64,000 nucleotides of DNA from Leptospira kmetyi serovar Malaysia str. Bejo-Iso9 (GTDB lineage Bacteria > Spirochaetota > Leptospiria > Leptospirales > Leptospiraceae), in contig NZ_AHMP02000003.1 in the NCBI RefSeq assembly GCF_000243735.2, positions 2,998,001 through 3,062,000 on the forward strand, given 5' to 3'. The notes beneath the pieces were generated by a model. The model was not told the origin of the DNA, did no database searches, and saw nothing but the letters and a program-made list of their open reading frames with translations. This document shows, piece by piece, positions 15,593-38,221 of the stretch (within the stretch, counting starts at the first letter, position 1; every line of letters begins with the position of its first letter). Both the position numbers and the translations under genes were made by a program.

Positions 15593-16312
15593 ATGAATTC
15601 AATTTTCCATTCGTTTCATAATGGAGATAAGTTTCAGAGATCACTTAAAAAATTTCTAATATTAAGTGTATTATTGTTAATAAACGCTTCGTTTTTCGCC
15701 TGCGCAACTATGAATTACATTGCACGGTTCGAAAAAAAAGGACAGGTAGTGGATACGACTGCAATGACGACCGAGGCCGAAAAATTAAAACTCGCCGATG
15801 TCGCTGATGTAAATGCCTTTGTACTCGAAGTGCCACCCGGCATTTCCTGGGACGGCAATACACTCCATTATGACGAAAAGAAATGGGAAGTATTAGGAAC
15901 CGTTCATTCCGATTACAATCAAGACAGTCATCTGTTTTGGTTTTACGATTATGTAGAGGAAGAATCCTGGAAAAAAGCTTATTGCTATTGGCAAGTTCCA
16001 ATCAATTGGGTTACGTTAGGAATCTGGGCTTTCACTCCTCTTTATTATCCTTGTATCGTTCGAGAATCGAAAGACGACGTACAAGCCGAGAACAACCGGA
16101 AATTGAGAATTACGAATTCGTTAAAGAAAATTACGAAGGTCGCGGGCGGAGATACGGTTTTAGTCGAATCGTTCGGAGATTTACAGATAAACTTTTTTAA
16201 TGCAAACACAGGCCAAAATGTGGGTACCGTAGGCATCAAAACCGTATCGGGACATGGATGGGCTCTCAAAAAGAAAAAGGAAAATAAAAAAGACAAAAAG
16301 GATAAATCCTAA
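15593..16312 (+). CDS. Putative lipoprotein, function unknown
   Basis: A 239-residue protein with a spirochaetal lipoprotein signal (FLILSVLLLINASFFAC, lipobox FFAC at about residues 34-37). The mature part has aromatic stretches (DSHLFWFYDYVEEESWKKAYCYWQ), four further cysteines or nearby hydrophobic segments, and a Lys-rich tail (KKKKENKKDKKDKS). I recognise no family. It lies alone between an AT-rich spacer and parB, in convergent orientation to parB. It appears to be a leptospiral envelope protein of accessory type. Confidence 0.7.
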   Translation: MNSIFHSFHNGDKFQRSLKKFLILSVLLLINASFFACATMNYIARFEKKGQVVDTTAMTTEAEKLKLADVADVNAFVLEVPPGISWDGNTLHYDEKKWEVLGTVHSDYNQDSHLFWFYDYVEEESWKKAYCYWQVPINWVTLGIWAFTPLYYPCIVRESKDDVQAENNRKLRITNSLKKITKVAGGDTVLVESFGDLQINFFNANTGQNVGTVGIKTVSGHGWALKKKKENKKDKKDKS

Positions 16313-16348
16313 TTCTTAAAAGAACTCAGTTAGTAATAACAATTTCGT

Positions 16349-16394
16349 CGTTGCAAGAATCGAAAATGCGTAAAGTTTTCAGAATCTTGCAACG
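16349..16394. terminator. Hairpin between lipoprotein gene and parB
   Basis: A perfect ten-base inverted repeat (CGTTGCAAGA at 16349-16358, TCTTGCAACG at 16385-16394) with an inner GAAAA/TTTTC pair, lying between two convergent genes. There is no long T run, so it is a probable bidirectional terminator of modest strength. Confidence 0.45.
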
Positions 16395-16420
16395 TTCTCT
16401 TTAAAAAACTTATTTTATTT

Positions 16421-17296
<876 letters not shown>

Positions 17297-17298
17297 TC

Positions 17299-18037
17299 TT
17301 AATTCTTCCCTGCGACTTCCAGAGCAAGACTTCTATAACTCTGCGCGCCGACTCCTTCCGGATCGTAACTCATGATCGTTTGTCCGAAAGAAGGAGCTTC
17401 GCTTAATTTTACGTTTCTTGGAATGATCGTAGTATATACTTTATCTTTGAAATAGGACTTAACGTCTTCCGCGACTTGGTTCGCAAGATTGGTTCTCTTA
17501 TCGAACATCGTCAGAAGAACACCTTCGAGTTCCAAGGATGGATTGAGTTGGTTCTGCACGAGAGAAATGATTTTCATCAACTGGGTAAGACCTTCCAATG
17601 CAAAGTATTCCGTTTGAAGCGTGATCATCACGCTGTCGGCCGCACAAAGAGCATTGATGGTTAAGATTCCCAAAGAAGGAGGACAATCGATTAGAATATA
17701 ATCATACTCGGTTCGAAGTTCCGCTACCGCGTTTTTCAATCTGTATTCTCTTTGATCCTCCGCGAGAAGGTCCGCCTCGGCGCCGCTCAAGTTGATGTTG
17801 GAAGGAATGATATGAAGATTGTTTACGTTCGTTCTTTGAATACATTCATTTGCCGAAGATTCACCTAACAGCAACTCATACGAAGTTTTTCCGAGCGTAT
17901 TGATTTCGATCCCGAGACCGGAACCCGAGTTTCCCTGCGGATCCATATCAATGATCAAAACCTTTTTTCCGATCGAAGCAAGGTTGGCCGCGAGATTGAT
18001 GGAGGTTGTCGTTTTTCCGACACCGCCCTTTTGATTG

Positions 18038-18060
<23 letters not shown>
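17299..18060 (-). CDS. parA: Chromosome-partitioning ATPase ParA
   Basis: Deviant-Walker ATPase that moves ParB-bound origins, 253 residues from the ATG at 18060 ([19 protein letters not shown]). The KGGVGKTTT box has the signature Lys of the ParA/MinD group; [13 protein letters not shown] and [12 protein letters not shown] follow. The frame is open to 18111, but the later ATG matches the family. Its start overlaps the rsmG end by 23 bases and parB follows after two bases, giving an rsmG-parA-parB operon, an order kept in many bacteria. Confidence 0.97.
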
Positions 18061-18802
<742 letters not shown>

Positions 18803-19210
18803 GTTGCTAAGGTAGAATTTTGTTTCATTTTGTCTTCACAGTTTCGAGTTCTTGGCTTTGGTTCCTTGAGATTTCGGAAATTTGTGGGAACTCATACTTG
18901 AGTTCAGGAATCGATTGAGGTTCGAGTGCCTTTACTGAACTCGAGGTGACGTAATCTGTAGGAACTCCTAAAAATCTTTTGTTAAACGATCGAACTTTGA
19001 AATGTAGGAACTCCCACCGGACACCGAAAACTGACTTGCGTTTCTTTTGCATGAATCTGTCGGTGCTGTACGTTGCGCGGCGGAAGAAGAAAAGATTTAG
19101 AAAGAAATAAGAAACAAATTTTAGAAAAGAATCAAAAACCGAAAACGAACTCATATCAAAATCGAAAAAAGTTCAGAGTGAAAATTCTCACCCTGAACTT
19201 TAAAAACAAA
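18803..19210. repeat. Intergenic region with TGTRGGAACTC repeats
   Basis: No supported gene. Three direct copies of a short motif occur: TGTGGGAACTC at 18883, TGTAGGAACTCC at 18957 and TGTAGGAACTCCC at 19003. Two more copies, facing each other, are at 22491 and 22560. A small reading frame on the minus strand merely translates the repeats. Confidence 0.6.
19167..19202 (-). terminator. Rho-independent terminator of the M20 peptidase gene
   Basis: A 14-base stem with one mismatch (19168-19181 with 19188-19201), six-base loop, and a T run on the minus strand (TTTTTTCGATTTT). It lies directly after the M20 stop. Confidence 0.82.
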
Positions 19211-20665
19211 TCAATCGGTAGCGTTGTTAAATTCGATCACGGCCTTGTGAAGAATTTCAATCCCCATCTTTAAGTGTTCGATTGTGGTGCTTTCATTTTT
19301 ACCGTGAATCCCATCGATCTCTTCCGAGCTCATCAACGCCGGAATCAATCCGTAACACTTAAACCCCGCCACTCTTAAATAAGAAGAATCGGTCGTGCCC
19401 GGCGATAAGAACGGAGTAATCACCGCGCCCGGAACCACATGCTGAACGACTCCCGATAAGATTTTAAAATACTTCGAATCCACCGGTGACGTAGTTCCAG
19501 GTTCGAGATGTCTCGCGGTTACCTTAACTCGAAACTTCTCGCCAAGCTTCTTTACTTTTTCATAAATTTCATTCTCGTTGTATCCGGGAAGAATTCTTAT
19601 ATCAACACTTCCGTTGGCTTTCGAAGTGATCACATTAATACCAGCATAGTGCGTATCAACGCCCGTGATGCTTACCGAGTTGCTGGTCATCGCTCTTAGA
19701 TGTTTGTTGGATCGGATCACTCCGTTTAAAATCGTTCCGAGTAAAGGATTACGAGAACGTTTCAACACGAATGAATTCGGAAAAGGACTTACTTCGCCCA
19801 TCTGATAAAAGAAAGAAGCGGTTTCATCTTTTATGATCACGACTTCGTTCATCTTTTTGAGATCGGTTATAAAATCGATGAGGTTGAGAGCGGCGTATTG
19901 AATCGGAGGAGTACTACCATGACCGGAAATATCTTCGGCTTCCAAGTCCAACCACACGGCTCCTTTTTCCGCGTGTTGAATGTTGAAGATTTTACTTCCT
20001 TTAACGACAACGTCCTTTGTTCCGACGCCGCCTTCGTTGTGAACGAATTCATATCCGTTGAAAATATCTCTGTGTTTTGCGATTAAGAATCTCATTCCGA
20101 ATTCGGAACGACTTTCTTCATCGGAGACTGCGAGATACATAAGATTCTTTTTAAGCTTCATTCCGGAATCATGAATCAGAAAGAACGCATAGAGTTGCAT
20201 GATACCGAGTCCTTTCACGTCGACCGCGCCGCGTCCATAGATACGATCACCTTTTCTTACACCGGAGAAGGGGGGTTCGATCCACTCGCTTGCATCCGCT
20301 TCGACAACGTCGATGTGATTGGTAAGAATTAAACCGCCTTGAGAATCTTCTCCTTTGATCTCCGCCATGATACTTGCTCGATCCGGTTTTCCGGGAACGT
20401 CGAAGATCGTCGTTTTGATTCCGCGTTTATCGAAAAGACTCTTTAAAAATAACGCCGCTTGCTTTTCATTTCCACGAACGGTTTTAATTCTTAGATATGT
20501 TTGTAAATCCTTCGATGCTTCTTCGGCGAGTTTCCCATAATCTCGCTCTTCGAATTTCGATTGTGGCGTTAAGGATCGAATCCCTTTTTCTGTTATAAAA
20601 ATCGTATATAGTAAAAACAAAACGAAGGCTCCTAAAAAGCCTAACGCGATCTTCTTCCAATTCAT
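19211..20665 (-). CDS. M20 family metallopeptidase, membrane-anchored
   Basis: A 484-residue protein with one N-terminal membrane segment ([19 protein letters not shown]), so the catalytic part is periplasmic or outward. The M20 metal motifs are clear: [27 protein letters not shown] and a C-terminal GIHGKNES with the last metal His. The arrangement resembles carboxypeptidase S/PM20D1-type enzymes, which cleave or condense N-acyl amino acids or small peptides; which of these applies cannot be told. A GGAG-type ribosome-binding site precedes the ATG and a terminator follows. Confidence 0.87.
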   Translation of the reverse strand: MNWKKIALGFLGAFVLFLLYTIFITEKGIRSLTPQSKFEERDYGKLAEEASKDLQTYLRIKTVRGNEKQAALFLKSLFDKRGIKTTIFDVPGKPDRASIMAEIKGEDSQGGLILTNHIDVVEADASEWIEPPFSGVRKGDRIYGRGAVDVKGLGIMQLYAFFLIHDSGMKLKKNLMYLAVSDEESRSEFGMRFLIAKHRDIFNGYEFVHNEGGVGTKDVVVKGSKIFNIQHAEKGAVWLDLEAEDISGHGSTPPIQYAALNLIDFITDLKKMNEVVIIKDETASFFYQMGEVSPFPNSFVLKRSRNPLLGTILNGVIRSNKHLRAMTSNSVSITGVDTHYAGINVITSKANGSVDIRILPGYNENEIYEKVKKLGEKFRVKVTARHLEPGTTSPVDSKYFKILSGVVQHVVPGAVITPFLSPGTTDSSYLRVAGFKCYGLIPALMSSEEIDGIHGKNESTTIEHLKMGIEILHKAVIEFNNATD

Positions 20666-20818
20666 TTGTAATTCTCCTCGGTGCTGGAGAAAATAACGCG
20701 TCCCGCTTTCCTTTCAAGGCATTTACATCGGAGATTTCTTTTGTTTTTCATTCGTGTTTTTGATTTGCCGTTAACCTTTTGGATTGTTTTCCGATGATTG
20801 TAGGGTAGAGGTTATATT

Positions 20819-21547
20819 ATGTTTCGAGTTTTGTTTCTCTTCTTACTCTTTCCCGGTCTTATTCTCGGCGTTACTCCCGGTAAATGGTCTCATATCGATA
20901 AGTATGTTTTCGGAAACAACACCAACGGTCCCGTAAAAGAAATCGTTAAGAACGCAAGCGGCCAAGTCGTTTATTCGGCGGCTTACGAATATGATTCTTC
21001 CGGTAAACTCATCAAAGAAACTTATCTGAATGCGGACGGGAATGCGGACGGTTCCACAGTTTTTCAATACAAGGATGGGAAGGTTGTTCGTGAAGAACTC
21101 TTTGATAAGGATAACGTTCTTCTCGAAACAAAAACCTTTCGTTACAATCCGAAAGGTCAGATCGATCTCGTTGAAGTTTTCGATCGCGAGAATAAACTCC
21201 TTTTAAAGTCGAACATCACTTCTTGGGACAAGGACTTCGTAAAATCGGGACAAACCAATTGGCCGGATTCGAAAGAAGTGGAAACCTTTACCTTGATTCA
21301 AGACGATAAAAACCCGAGAGCTTTGATTCAAAATATTTATAACGAAGAAAAGAAACAGATTGCTTCCACGAAGTTTGAGTATGACGAGAAGGGGAAGTTA
21401 CTGACTCGGATCAATGTTCAAGGCGAACAAGAAAGAAAGAATCAACTCAGTTATGGCGCGAACAGTCAGCTCCAAAGCTTTACGTTTCACGTGAAACAAA
21501 ACAACAAATGGGAACTCCAAAAGACACACGAGTTGATCTACAAATAA
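20819..21547 (+). CDS. Secreted YD/RHS-like repeat protein
   Basis: A 242-residue exported protein with signal peptide ([14 protein letters not shown]). The mature part is built of tandem strand pairs such as [43 protein letters not shown] and [15 protein letters not shown], resembling RHS/YD or MORN-like repeats that form beta-sheets. Function is unknown. The coding sequence contains a near-perfect parS palindrome at 21484-21497, which encodes part of FTFHVKQ. Confidence 0.7.
   Translation: MFRVLFLFLLFPGLILGVTPGKWSHIDKYVFGNNTNGPVKEIVKNASGQVVYSAAYEYDSSGKLIKETYLNADGNADGSTVFQYKDGKVVREELFDKDNVLLETKTFRYNPKGQIDLVEVFDRENKLLLKSNITSWDKDFVKSGQTNWPDSKEVETFTLIQDDKNPRALIQNIYNEEKKQIASTKFEYDEKGKLLTRINVQGEQERKNQLSYGANSQLQSFTFHVKQNNKWELQKTHELIYK
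21484..21497. promoter_or_regulatory. parS site inside a coding gene
   Basis: GTTTCACGTGAAAC is a perfect 14-base palindrome and, with flanking bases, agrees at 15 of 16 positions with the widely conserved bacterial parS. ParB is encoded 4 kb away and dnaA 5 kb away, the expected setting. Confidence 0.85.
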
Positions 21548-22418
21548 TCTTAGAAATGAAAGCCGTCTTGTTTGAAGAGACGGCGCGTCTTCCAACTCCG
21601 CTTCAAACTTTAGTCCGACTTAGATTTCGCATCTCTAACGTTTCTACTTTTTTCTTTATCCTGCTCGTCTTCTAGTTTCCCTTTTCCGCTTTCGATCTTT
21701 CGTTTTCTTATGAAATGCTTTTTCATACTCTTTATCCGCTTTTTGAAACTTCGTAAGTGAACAAAGGAAAGTTGAAAGACAAAGGCCCATCGGAACATCG
21801 CTTTTCGGAAAAAATTCAGAACAATTGTCGCAGATTGTTTCAATCTTGAATCGATCGGTTGTATTTCAAAGCGAGAACTTTGAATACAGTTCCGTTGAAG
21901 TCGAACCTTAAGAATGGATTTTCAAAACCGAGTTTAAATTGAAAATAACTCTGATTAGAACTCAGCGTTGAATCAAAAGTCGCGATCAACTTGCTCACGA
22001 ACATACGGTTCAAGACGAACAAAGATTCTTTGCTTCCATAATCACAAAAGTTTTTAAGCGACGCTCGATTCTTTTTAAACTTGGACGTTTCCAATTGCGA
22101 ATGCCGGACCGACGTAAGATGTCTTCGGCAAATCTTCAAAGGATTTTCTTTCGTTAACGATCTGCCCAAGGAGAATCTATTAAAGTGTTTTCGAAGCTTT
22201 CTTTGCTCTTACATTGAATGCGAGTAACGAAGTTCGCGGCGAAGATTCGGATCAACTGGTAGTGGGTGCTCAATGATAATCAGAGATTTAAATCGAGGCA
22301 CGAGTAAAAATAGAAGATCGGAATTTAAAAACTAAGGATGAGCATCAAATACCGAATACTTCTTCAAGGCGATTCGCTTCGAAAAACTTCCGATCTTAAA
22401 AACAAATCTCATTTTGAA

Positions 22419-22450
22419 AAATAAAAAGCCCGGAAGTTCCGGGCCTTTTA
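22419..22450 (-). terminator. Rho-independent terminator for mnmG
   Basis: GCCCGG at 22428-22433 pairs with CCGGGC at 22439-22444 across AAGTT, and the A/T neighbours extend the stem. The minus strand ends in TTTTTATTTTT, the better T run, so it serves mnmG; the plus strand has a shorter T run. Confidence 0.82.
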
Positions 22451-22455
22451 AAAAC

Positions 22456-22469
22456 GTTTCATGTGAAAC
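22456..22469. promoter_or_regulatory. Second parS-like site
   Basis: GTTTCATGTGAAAC differs from the parS core by one base (CATGTG for CACGTG). It lies just beside the mnmG terminator, under 1 kb from the better site. Confidence 0.6.
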
Positions 22470-22490
22470 GCGGAGAAAACTTAGCTTTTT

Positions 22491-22560
22491 TGTAGGAGTT
22501 CCGACCGCAACTAACCGCAACCTTTAGTAAAAATCTCCAACTCGAGTGGGAGTTCCTACA
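22491..22560. repeat. Element bounded by inverted TGTAGGA...TCCTACA ends
   Basis: TGTAGGAGTTCC at 22491-22502 and GGGAGTTCCTACA at 22548-22560 face each other over 70 bases. The same unit occurs as direct copies at 18957 and 19003. Confidence 0.6.
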
Positions 22561-22585
22561 ACTCACTTTCAAAAAACAAAAAAGA

Positions 22586-24493
<1,908 letters not shown>

Positions 24494-24593
24494 CGAGATT
24501 CAACTTCCTGAAAATTAATTACAAATTTGAGAATGAGATGTTTCGCAAGGTTCGAGTCATACGATTGCAAGATGAATCGACAGCAGACCCGAC

Positions 24594-24635
<42 letters not shown>

Positions 24636-24636
24636 T

Positions 24637-25560
<924 letters not shown>

Positions 25561-25565
25561 AAAGA

Positions 25566-26504
25566 ATGAGTTCCACCGCGTTTCAACTCGACGATATCTT
25601 AGGACAAGAAGTAGCTCTTACTTTTTTAAAAAGATACGTGTTGAAACCGGAAACGATTCCTCCGCTTTTGATTCTTCACGGACCGGACGGAACAGGAAAA
25701 GAATCCGCATCGGAACGTTTTATTAAGAATGTATTATGCTTCGAAGGAACCTCTTGCGGAGTCTGCGCTTCCTGCAAAGCGTTCATGCACAACGCTCATC
25801 CGGATTACATTCGCTTTCCGGAAGAAAGCGGTAAGATCATTCCGATCGGAAGCGAAGACAATCCCGAAGAGTTTACGATTCGATGGTTGATTCGTTCCCG
25901 CTTAAACTATCGTCCTCATCTTTCCCGATTTCGTTTTATCGTTTTTCCGGACGCGTCTTTGATCGGTAACGAAGCCGAAACCGCCTTATTAAAATCTTTG
26001 GAAGAGGCTCCTCCGTTTTCAAGATTCATCTTTATCGTAAACAACTTGGATAAACTCAAAGAGACGATCGTCAGTAGAGCGATTTGTGTTCCTTTTCAAT
26101 TCTTGAATCAGAACGATCTCAAAAAAATCAACTCAACTCTTGGAGTTACCACTCTTCCGTTTCAAGGCGGAAGTCTGACTTCTTCCGAATGTCCGCAGGA
26201 AGTAATCGATCTCGTTCAGGAAAAAATCAAGGATCGACTCGAAACACAACTCGATCTTTTAAAACTTGAGTCCTGGATTCTTTCTTACAAGGACGAACAT
26301 CCCGAGTGGAAAGAGAATTTTTCTTACAAAGAATTCTTAGAACTTGTTAGTCTCGTGTTGATCTACGAATATACAAGAACCGGTTACGAAAATAACCTAC
26401 AAAAGATAGAAGCGATCTTCCAATTTAAGGCCGAACTTCACAAAAGAATCATCGGAATCGATACCATCGCTCTTTCCAGATTGTTTTTCCGTCTTTCTCT
26501 TTGA
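25566..26504 (+). CDS. holB: DNA polymerase III delta' subunit
   Basis: Clamp-loader subunit, 312 residues. It has the P-loop-like LHGPDGTGKESA, a four-cysteine zinc module (CFEGTSCGVCASC), and LLKSLEEAPPFSRFIFIVNN followed by VSRAICVPF, which match delta'. The sensor and Walker B positions follow DnaX, but it is too short for DnaX and has no tau part. It lies 325 bases upstream of dnaA, in a different transcription unit or with read-through. Confidence 0.9.
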   Translation: MSSTAFQLDDILGQEVALTFLKRYVLKPETIPPLLILHGPDGTGKESASERFIKNVLCFEGTSCGVCASCKAFMHNAHPDYIRFPEESGKIIPIGSEDNPEEFTIRWLIRSRLNYRPHLSRFRFIVFPDASLIGNEAETALLKSLEEAPPFSRFIFIVNNLDKLKETIVSRAICVPFQFLNQNDLKKINSTLGVTTLPFQGGSLTSSECPQEVIDLVQEKIKDRLETQLDLLKLESWILSYKDEHPEWKENFSYKEFLELVSLVLIYEYTRTGYENNLQKIEAIFQFKAELHKRIIGIDTIALSRLFFRLSL

Positions 26505-26828
26505 GATATATTCCAAAAATCGAATATAGTTTCCGACAAAAACACACTAACAAACGTTAGTCGAAATGCAAAAATGGTCCGATTTCCGCTATTGCGACAT
26601 AATTAATTATCCCAAACATAAACATCTTCTTTTTTTGGCGGAGAATTCGGATTCCGGAATTTTCATTTGAGTACAAGAGTTCTTCTAAAAATACTGTATT
26701 CTCATTCATAGGTCGTCGGAACTCCGAAGACAAAGTGAAAAATCGTATCATTCAATCGAATTGGAAAATTTTTTTCAGTTCGAACCCGTAAAAGCCTCTT
26801 TGTGTAAGAGATTTTTGTTTTATTATTT
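26505..26828. other. Intergenic region upstream of dnaA
   Basis: The 324 bases hold the dnaA promoter region. It has a small ACTAAC/GTTAGT inverted repeat near 26548 and one distant DnaA-box match (TTATCCCAA near 26607, two mismatches). No gene is supported. Confidence 0.4.
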
Positions 26829-26840
26829 TTGGAGGAAGTG

Positions 26841-28154
26841 TTGAACCTAGTTTGGAATAAAATTTTGGAGGAAGTGTCTAAAAAAATATCTCCTCAATAC
26901 TATGAACGGTTCATCGACACTCTGAAATTGGAGACTCTTAACTCCGAAAAATGTACGATCATCGCTCCATCGGCGACGATTAAAACGCACGTTGAAAGAA
27001 AATATCAAAGTATCATCGAAAACGCGATCTTAGAAGCCTGCGGCGATAAGATTCCCGTAGAAATTTTAATCGAATCTAAGGCGGCTTCTCCGCTTCAATC
27101 CATTCTTGAAAAGTCTTTCGATCAAAAAGATTTTCAATTCAATCCGGATTACACGTTTGAAACTTTTATCGTAGGCGATTGCAATCGTCTCGCATTCACC
27201 GCCGCCAAAGAATGTGTACGCAAACCCGCCGAAATCAATCCTTTGTATTTGTTCGGAAATGTCGGAGTCGGAAAGACCCACTTACTACACGCGATCGGTT
27301 CCGAACTTGTTAAGAAGGATCCTTGGAAAACGGTTTGTTACGTCGACATCTCTTCCTTTATGAATGAGTTTCGTTTCGCTCTTCAATCCCGAGAACTCAT
27401 CGAAAGTTTTAAGATGAAGTATCAATCTTACAACTGTCTTCTTGTCGACGATATCCAACTTCTTTCCACAAACGCGGAAAAAACTCAGGACGAATTCTTC
27501 GCTTTATTCAATTTTCTTTTTGAAAGAAAAAGACAAATCGTAATCGCCTCGGATCGTCCGAGTTCCGAGCTTGCGATTCATGAAAGATTAAAATCCAGAT
27601 TCGTAACCGGAGTTCAAGCGGACATCCAATATCCGGATCGCGAAATTCGAAAAGGAATCGTAAGTCATCATTCTAAGATTATGGATCTCGGTTTGAGCGA
27701 GGACATTCTCGATTTTTTAGCGGATCAAATCGAAGAAGATACGAGACTTCTGCTCGGAGCTTTGAACGACATTTATCTTTATAAAAAATCGTATTCTTTA
27801 CTTTTCTTAAATCTGGAGAAGGTTAAGGAAATCGTAAAGAACCGTCTTTACAGAAAAAAGAACGTCGAGTTCTCGCACGATCGAATCATAGAATCCGTCG
27901 CGAAAGAATTTAATTTAAACGCGGCCGAGATCATGGGAAAGAGCAGAAAAAAAGAACTGATCGTTCCTCGTCATATTTGTTTTTACTTATTGCATAACGT
28001 TTTCAAAGTCAATAAGTCTCAAGTGGGAAGACTTTTTCAAACTCAACACACGACCGTGATTCACGGAGTTCGAAAGGCCGAGGAATTTCTTTCCAAGAAC
28101 AAGGAAATGCGTTTCTTAGTGGAGCGAATCAGCTCCAAATATAAACTTCAGTAA
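26841..28154 (+). CDS. dnaA: Chromosomal replication initiator protein DnaA
   Basis: Binds DnaA boxes at oriC, opens DNA and loads the helicase; ATP-regulated. Motifs: N-terminal [20 protein letters not shown], Walker [10 protein letters not shown], Walker B LLVDDIQ, arginine-finger region RLKSRFVTG, and the DNA-binding helix-turn-helix [20 protein letters not shown]. Start: the open frame begins at TTG 26829, but GGAGG at 26831-26835 sits five bases before TTG 26841 (MNLVWNKI), so the latter is preferred (437 residues). The codons before 26829 read LLF, whereas the related DnaA I recall begins MFLEEKLN. Confidence 0.95.
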   Translation: MNLVWNKILEEVSKKISPQYYERFIDTLKLETLNSEKCTIIAPSATIKTHVERKYQSIIENAILEACGDKIPVEILIESKAASPLQSILEKSFDQKDFQFNPDYTFETFIVGDCNRLAFTAAKECVRKPAEINPLYLFGNVGVGKTHLLHAIGSELVKKDPWKTVCYVDISSFMNEFRFALQSRELIESFKMKYQSYNCLLVDDIQLLSTNAEKTQDEFFALFNFLFERKRQIVIASDRPSSELAIHERLKSRFVTGVQADIQYPDREIRKGIVSHHSKIMDLGLSEDILDFLADQIEEDTRLLLGALNDIYLYKKSYSLLFLNLEKVKEIVKNRLYRKKNVEFSHDRIIESVAKEFNLNAAEIMGKSRKKELIVPRHICFYLLHNVFKVNKSQVGRLFQTQHTTVIHGVRKAEEFLSKNKEMRFLVERISSKYKLQ

Positions 28155-30679
<2,525 letters not shown>

Positions 30680-30683
<4 letters not shown>

Positions 30684-31144
30684 ACGACGATTTGATTTCA
30701 TCGAAAAAAATCGAAACTGCGGAGTTTCGTTCCGTTTTAAATCAAATGGGGATTACGGAAGAAAGTCTTCAAGAAAAAATTTCACTTCATACTTTGAGAA
30801 ACCGTTGGAAAGAAATTGTAGGACCGGTGTTTGCAGGACATTCCGAAGTCAATTCGATTCAATTCGGTAAGTTGAGAATCGTCGTTTCCCACAACGCTTA
30901 TAAACAAGAATTGCTTTTTTTACAAAATCGAATCTTAAGAGAGTCCGCTCGATTCTTGGGAAGAGGAACCGTTCGTTCCATTGAAATTTCCATCGGTAAA
31001 CTAACTGCTTCTTATGCGCCGGCATCGCCCGAGACCAAGGAAAAAAAAGGCTTAGAAGGCAAAGAAGATTTAATCGCTATTCTTGAAAAAGAAACGGATC
31101 CCGAAGTTAAAAAACGTTACCTCGAGATTCTTCAATATCTTTAA
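30680..31144 (+). CDS. dciA: DciA-like (DUF721) helicase-loading protein
   Basis: A 154-residue protein whose central region ([43 protein letters not shown], in outline) is the DUF721/DciA fold. DciA loads the replicative helicase DnaB in bacteria without DnaC or DnaI. Its ATG overlaps the recF stop (ATGA). Its position between recF and gyrB repeats the order known in many bacteria, which supports this name. Confidence 0.85.
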
Positions 31145-31181
31145 TCATTCGATGAATTTCCTTGCCTCCCTATGGTTTTCA

Positions 31182-33135
<1,954 letters not shown>

Positions 33136-33153
33136 TCCGAAGGGAATTCAGAA

Positions 33154-36618
<3,465 letters not shown>

Positions 36619-36699
36619 ACCCTCTCCATTATTTCTTGACTAAATCTTCCGTGCGCTTAAAAACTTCGACAAACGAACGGAGAACTCACGTAGGAAAGT

Positions 36700-37427
36700 A
36701 TAAAGTTATTCTTAATTCTTTCCTTAGCTATTCTGATGATGGTCGGATGTAAAAAGTAAGAAAAAAGCCGGAAGCGCAAATCTTAGGAACTAGATTCGCA
36801 AACTTCGACCAATGGATTTATAAAGTCCCGGGTTCCGAAAAAAAAGAAGATCAAGTCAGTCTCGTGTACGGGATGGAAGAAGTAACTGGTTTGGAAACCG
36901 TAGACGCGGAAGTGACCACGAAAAAAGGAACTTCGACCGTTACTTTCATTAAGGTCAAAACCGTAGAAAACAAAGAAGGTTATGCGCCCGTAAAAAACTT
37001 TTCGGAAAACGTTTACTTTGTTTTGAACGATTCGGATGACGCATTCGTAAAACCTACGATTACCGCGAATACAAAGGGAAAGTTAAAAAGAGGAATGTAT
37101 TGTTTAGAACAGGAAGTGATCGGAGAATTCTCCAAAGTCACTTGTTACGATTCGATTTTAACGGAAGATAAATTGAATAACTATTACGACGTTTGGATCA
37201 AAACGGTTTCCGCTTCCTTAAGCAAGGACGCTCTTTTGGGAGAAACCGTAAAACTTTTGAAAAAATCCAGCCAAGAACTTGCGAAGTATAATTCCGCTTC
37301 CGATGAAGAGAAAAATAAAATTCTTCAAGTGGCTACCGAATCTTTGAAAAAGGCCGCTTCAAAACAGGATGAATTTGCCGCAGATGTAAACACTCTCGCC
37401 GGAAAATTCGGAATCGTTCTTCAGTAA
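36700..37427 (+). pseudogene. Broken lipoprotein gene (frameshifted, with ATA in place of a start)
   Basis: A continuous lipoprotein can be read if one A is added to the five-A run at 36751-36755: a signal KLFLILSLAILMMVGC, then KKVRKKPEAQILGTRF and a 200-residue mature protein. As written, the signal frame meets TAA after CKK, and the codon at the expected start is ATA (36700), preceded by AGGAAAG. The downstream frame, open only from a GTG at 36864, has no signal peptide or ribosome-binding site. It is SH3-like in parts (FIKVKTVENKEGYAPVKNF). A sequencing error could cause one lesion but hardly both. Confidence 0.62.
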
Positions 37428-37449
37428 AAATTAAGAGATTCTTTTATCC

Positions 37450-37490
37450 GAATAAAAATAAAAAACCCCGCTGAAAAAGCGGGGTTTGCA
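37450..37490 (-). terminator. Terminator of lipL21
   Basis: AAACCCCGC (37463-37471) pairs with GCGGGGTTT (37479-37487) over TGAAAAA. On the minus strand a TTTTTTATTTTTA run follows. It lies about 30 bases after the lipL21 stop and may also stop the facing broken gene. Confidence 0.88.
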
Positions 37491-37519
37491 AAACAGAAAG
37501 CTTTTTATAAGTTAAAAGC

Positions 37520-38122
<603 letters not shown>

Positions 38123-38136
38123 TTTACTGAGTTTAT

Positions 38137-38160
38137 GCAACTCATTTTTTAATGGGTTGC
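38137..38160. promoter_or_regulatory. Hairpin in the lipL21 / vWA divergent promoter region
   Basis: GCAACTCATT (38137-38146) faces AATGGGTTGC (38151-38160) over TTTT, a ten-base stem with one wobble. It may be an operator or a structured leader; its role is not shown. Confidence 0.4.
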
Positions 38161-38221
38161 TTTGAATCCTAGATTTCCTCATATTAAAAGTAAAACCGAT
38201 TTGCGTCGCACTAGGTTGTTC

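Larger units (their letters stand above)
21548..22585. other. Intergenic region of about 1 kb
   Basis: Only short reading frames on the minus strand, low-complexity and unlike known proteins, so I call no gene. It contains a small hairpin (21562-21584), a terminator (22428-22444), a parS-like site (22456-22469) and a repeat pair (22491-22560). Confidence 0.5.

Noticed and set aside
18825..19154. 109-residue minus-strand reading frame
   Set aside because: It translates the TGTAGGAACTC repeats and AT-rich spacer, has no ribosome-binding site and no recognisable domain.
21562..21584. Hairpin after the secreted repeat protein as a terminator
   Set aside because: A seven-base stem with no T run on the plus strand.
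21840..22169. 109-residue minus-strand reading frame in the 1 kb spacer
   Set aside because: Composition is unlike neighbouring proteins and nothing supports translation; a decayed gene remains possible.
26606..26615. TTATCCCAA as a DnaA box upstream of dnaA
   Set aside because: Two mismatches and single occurrence; too weak to call.
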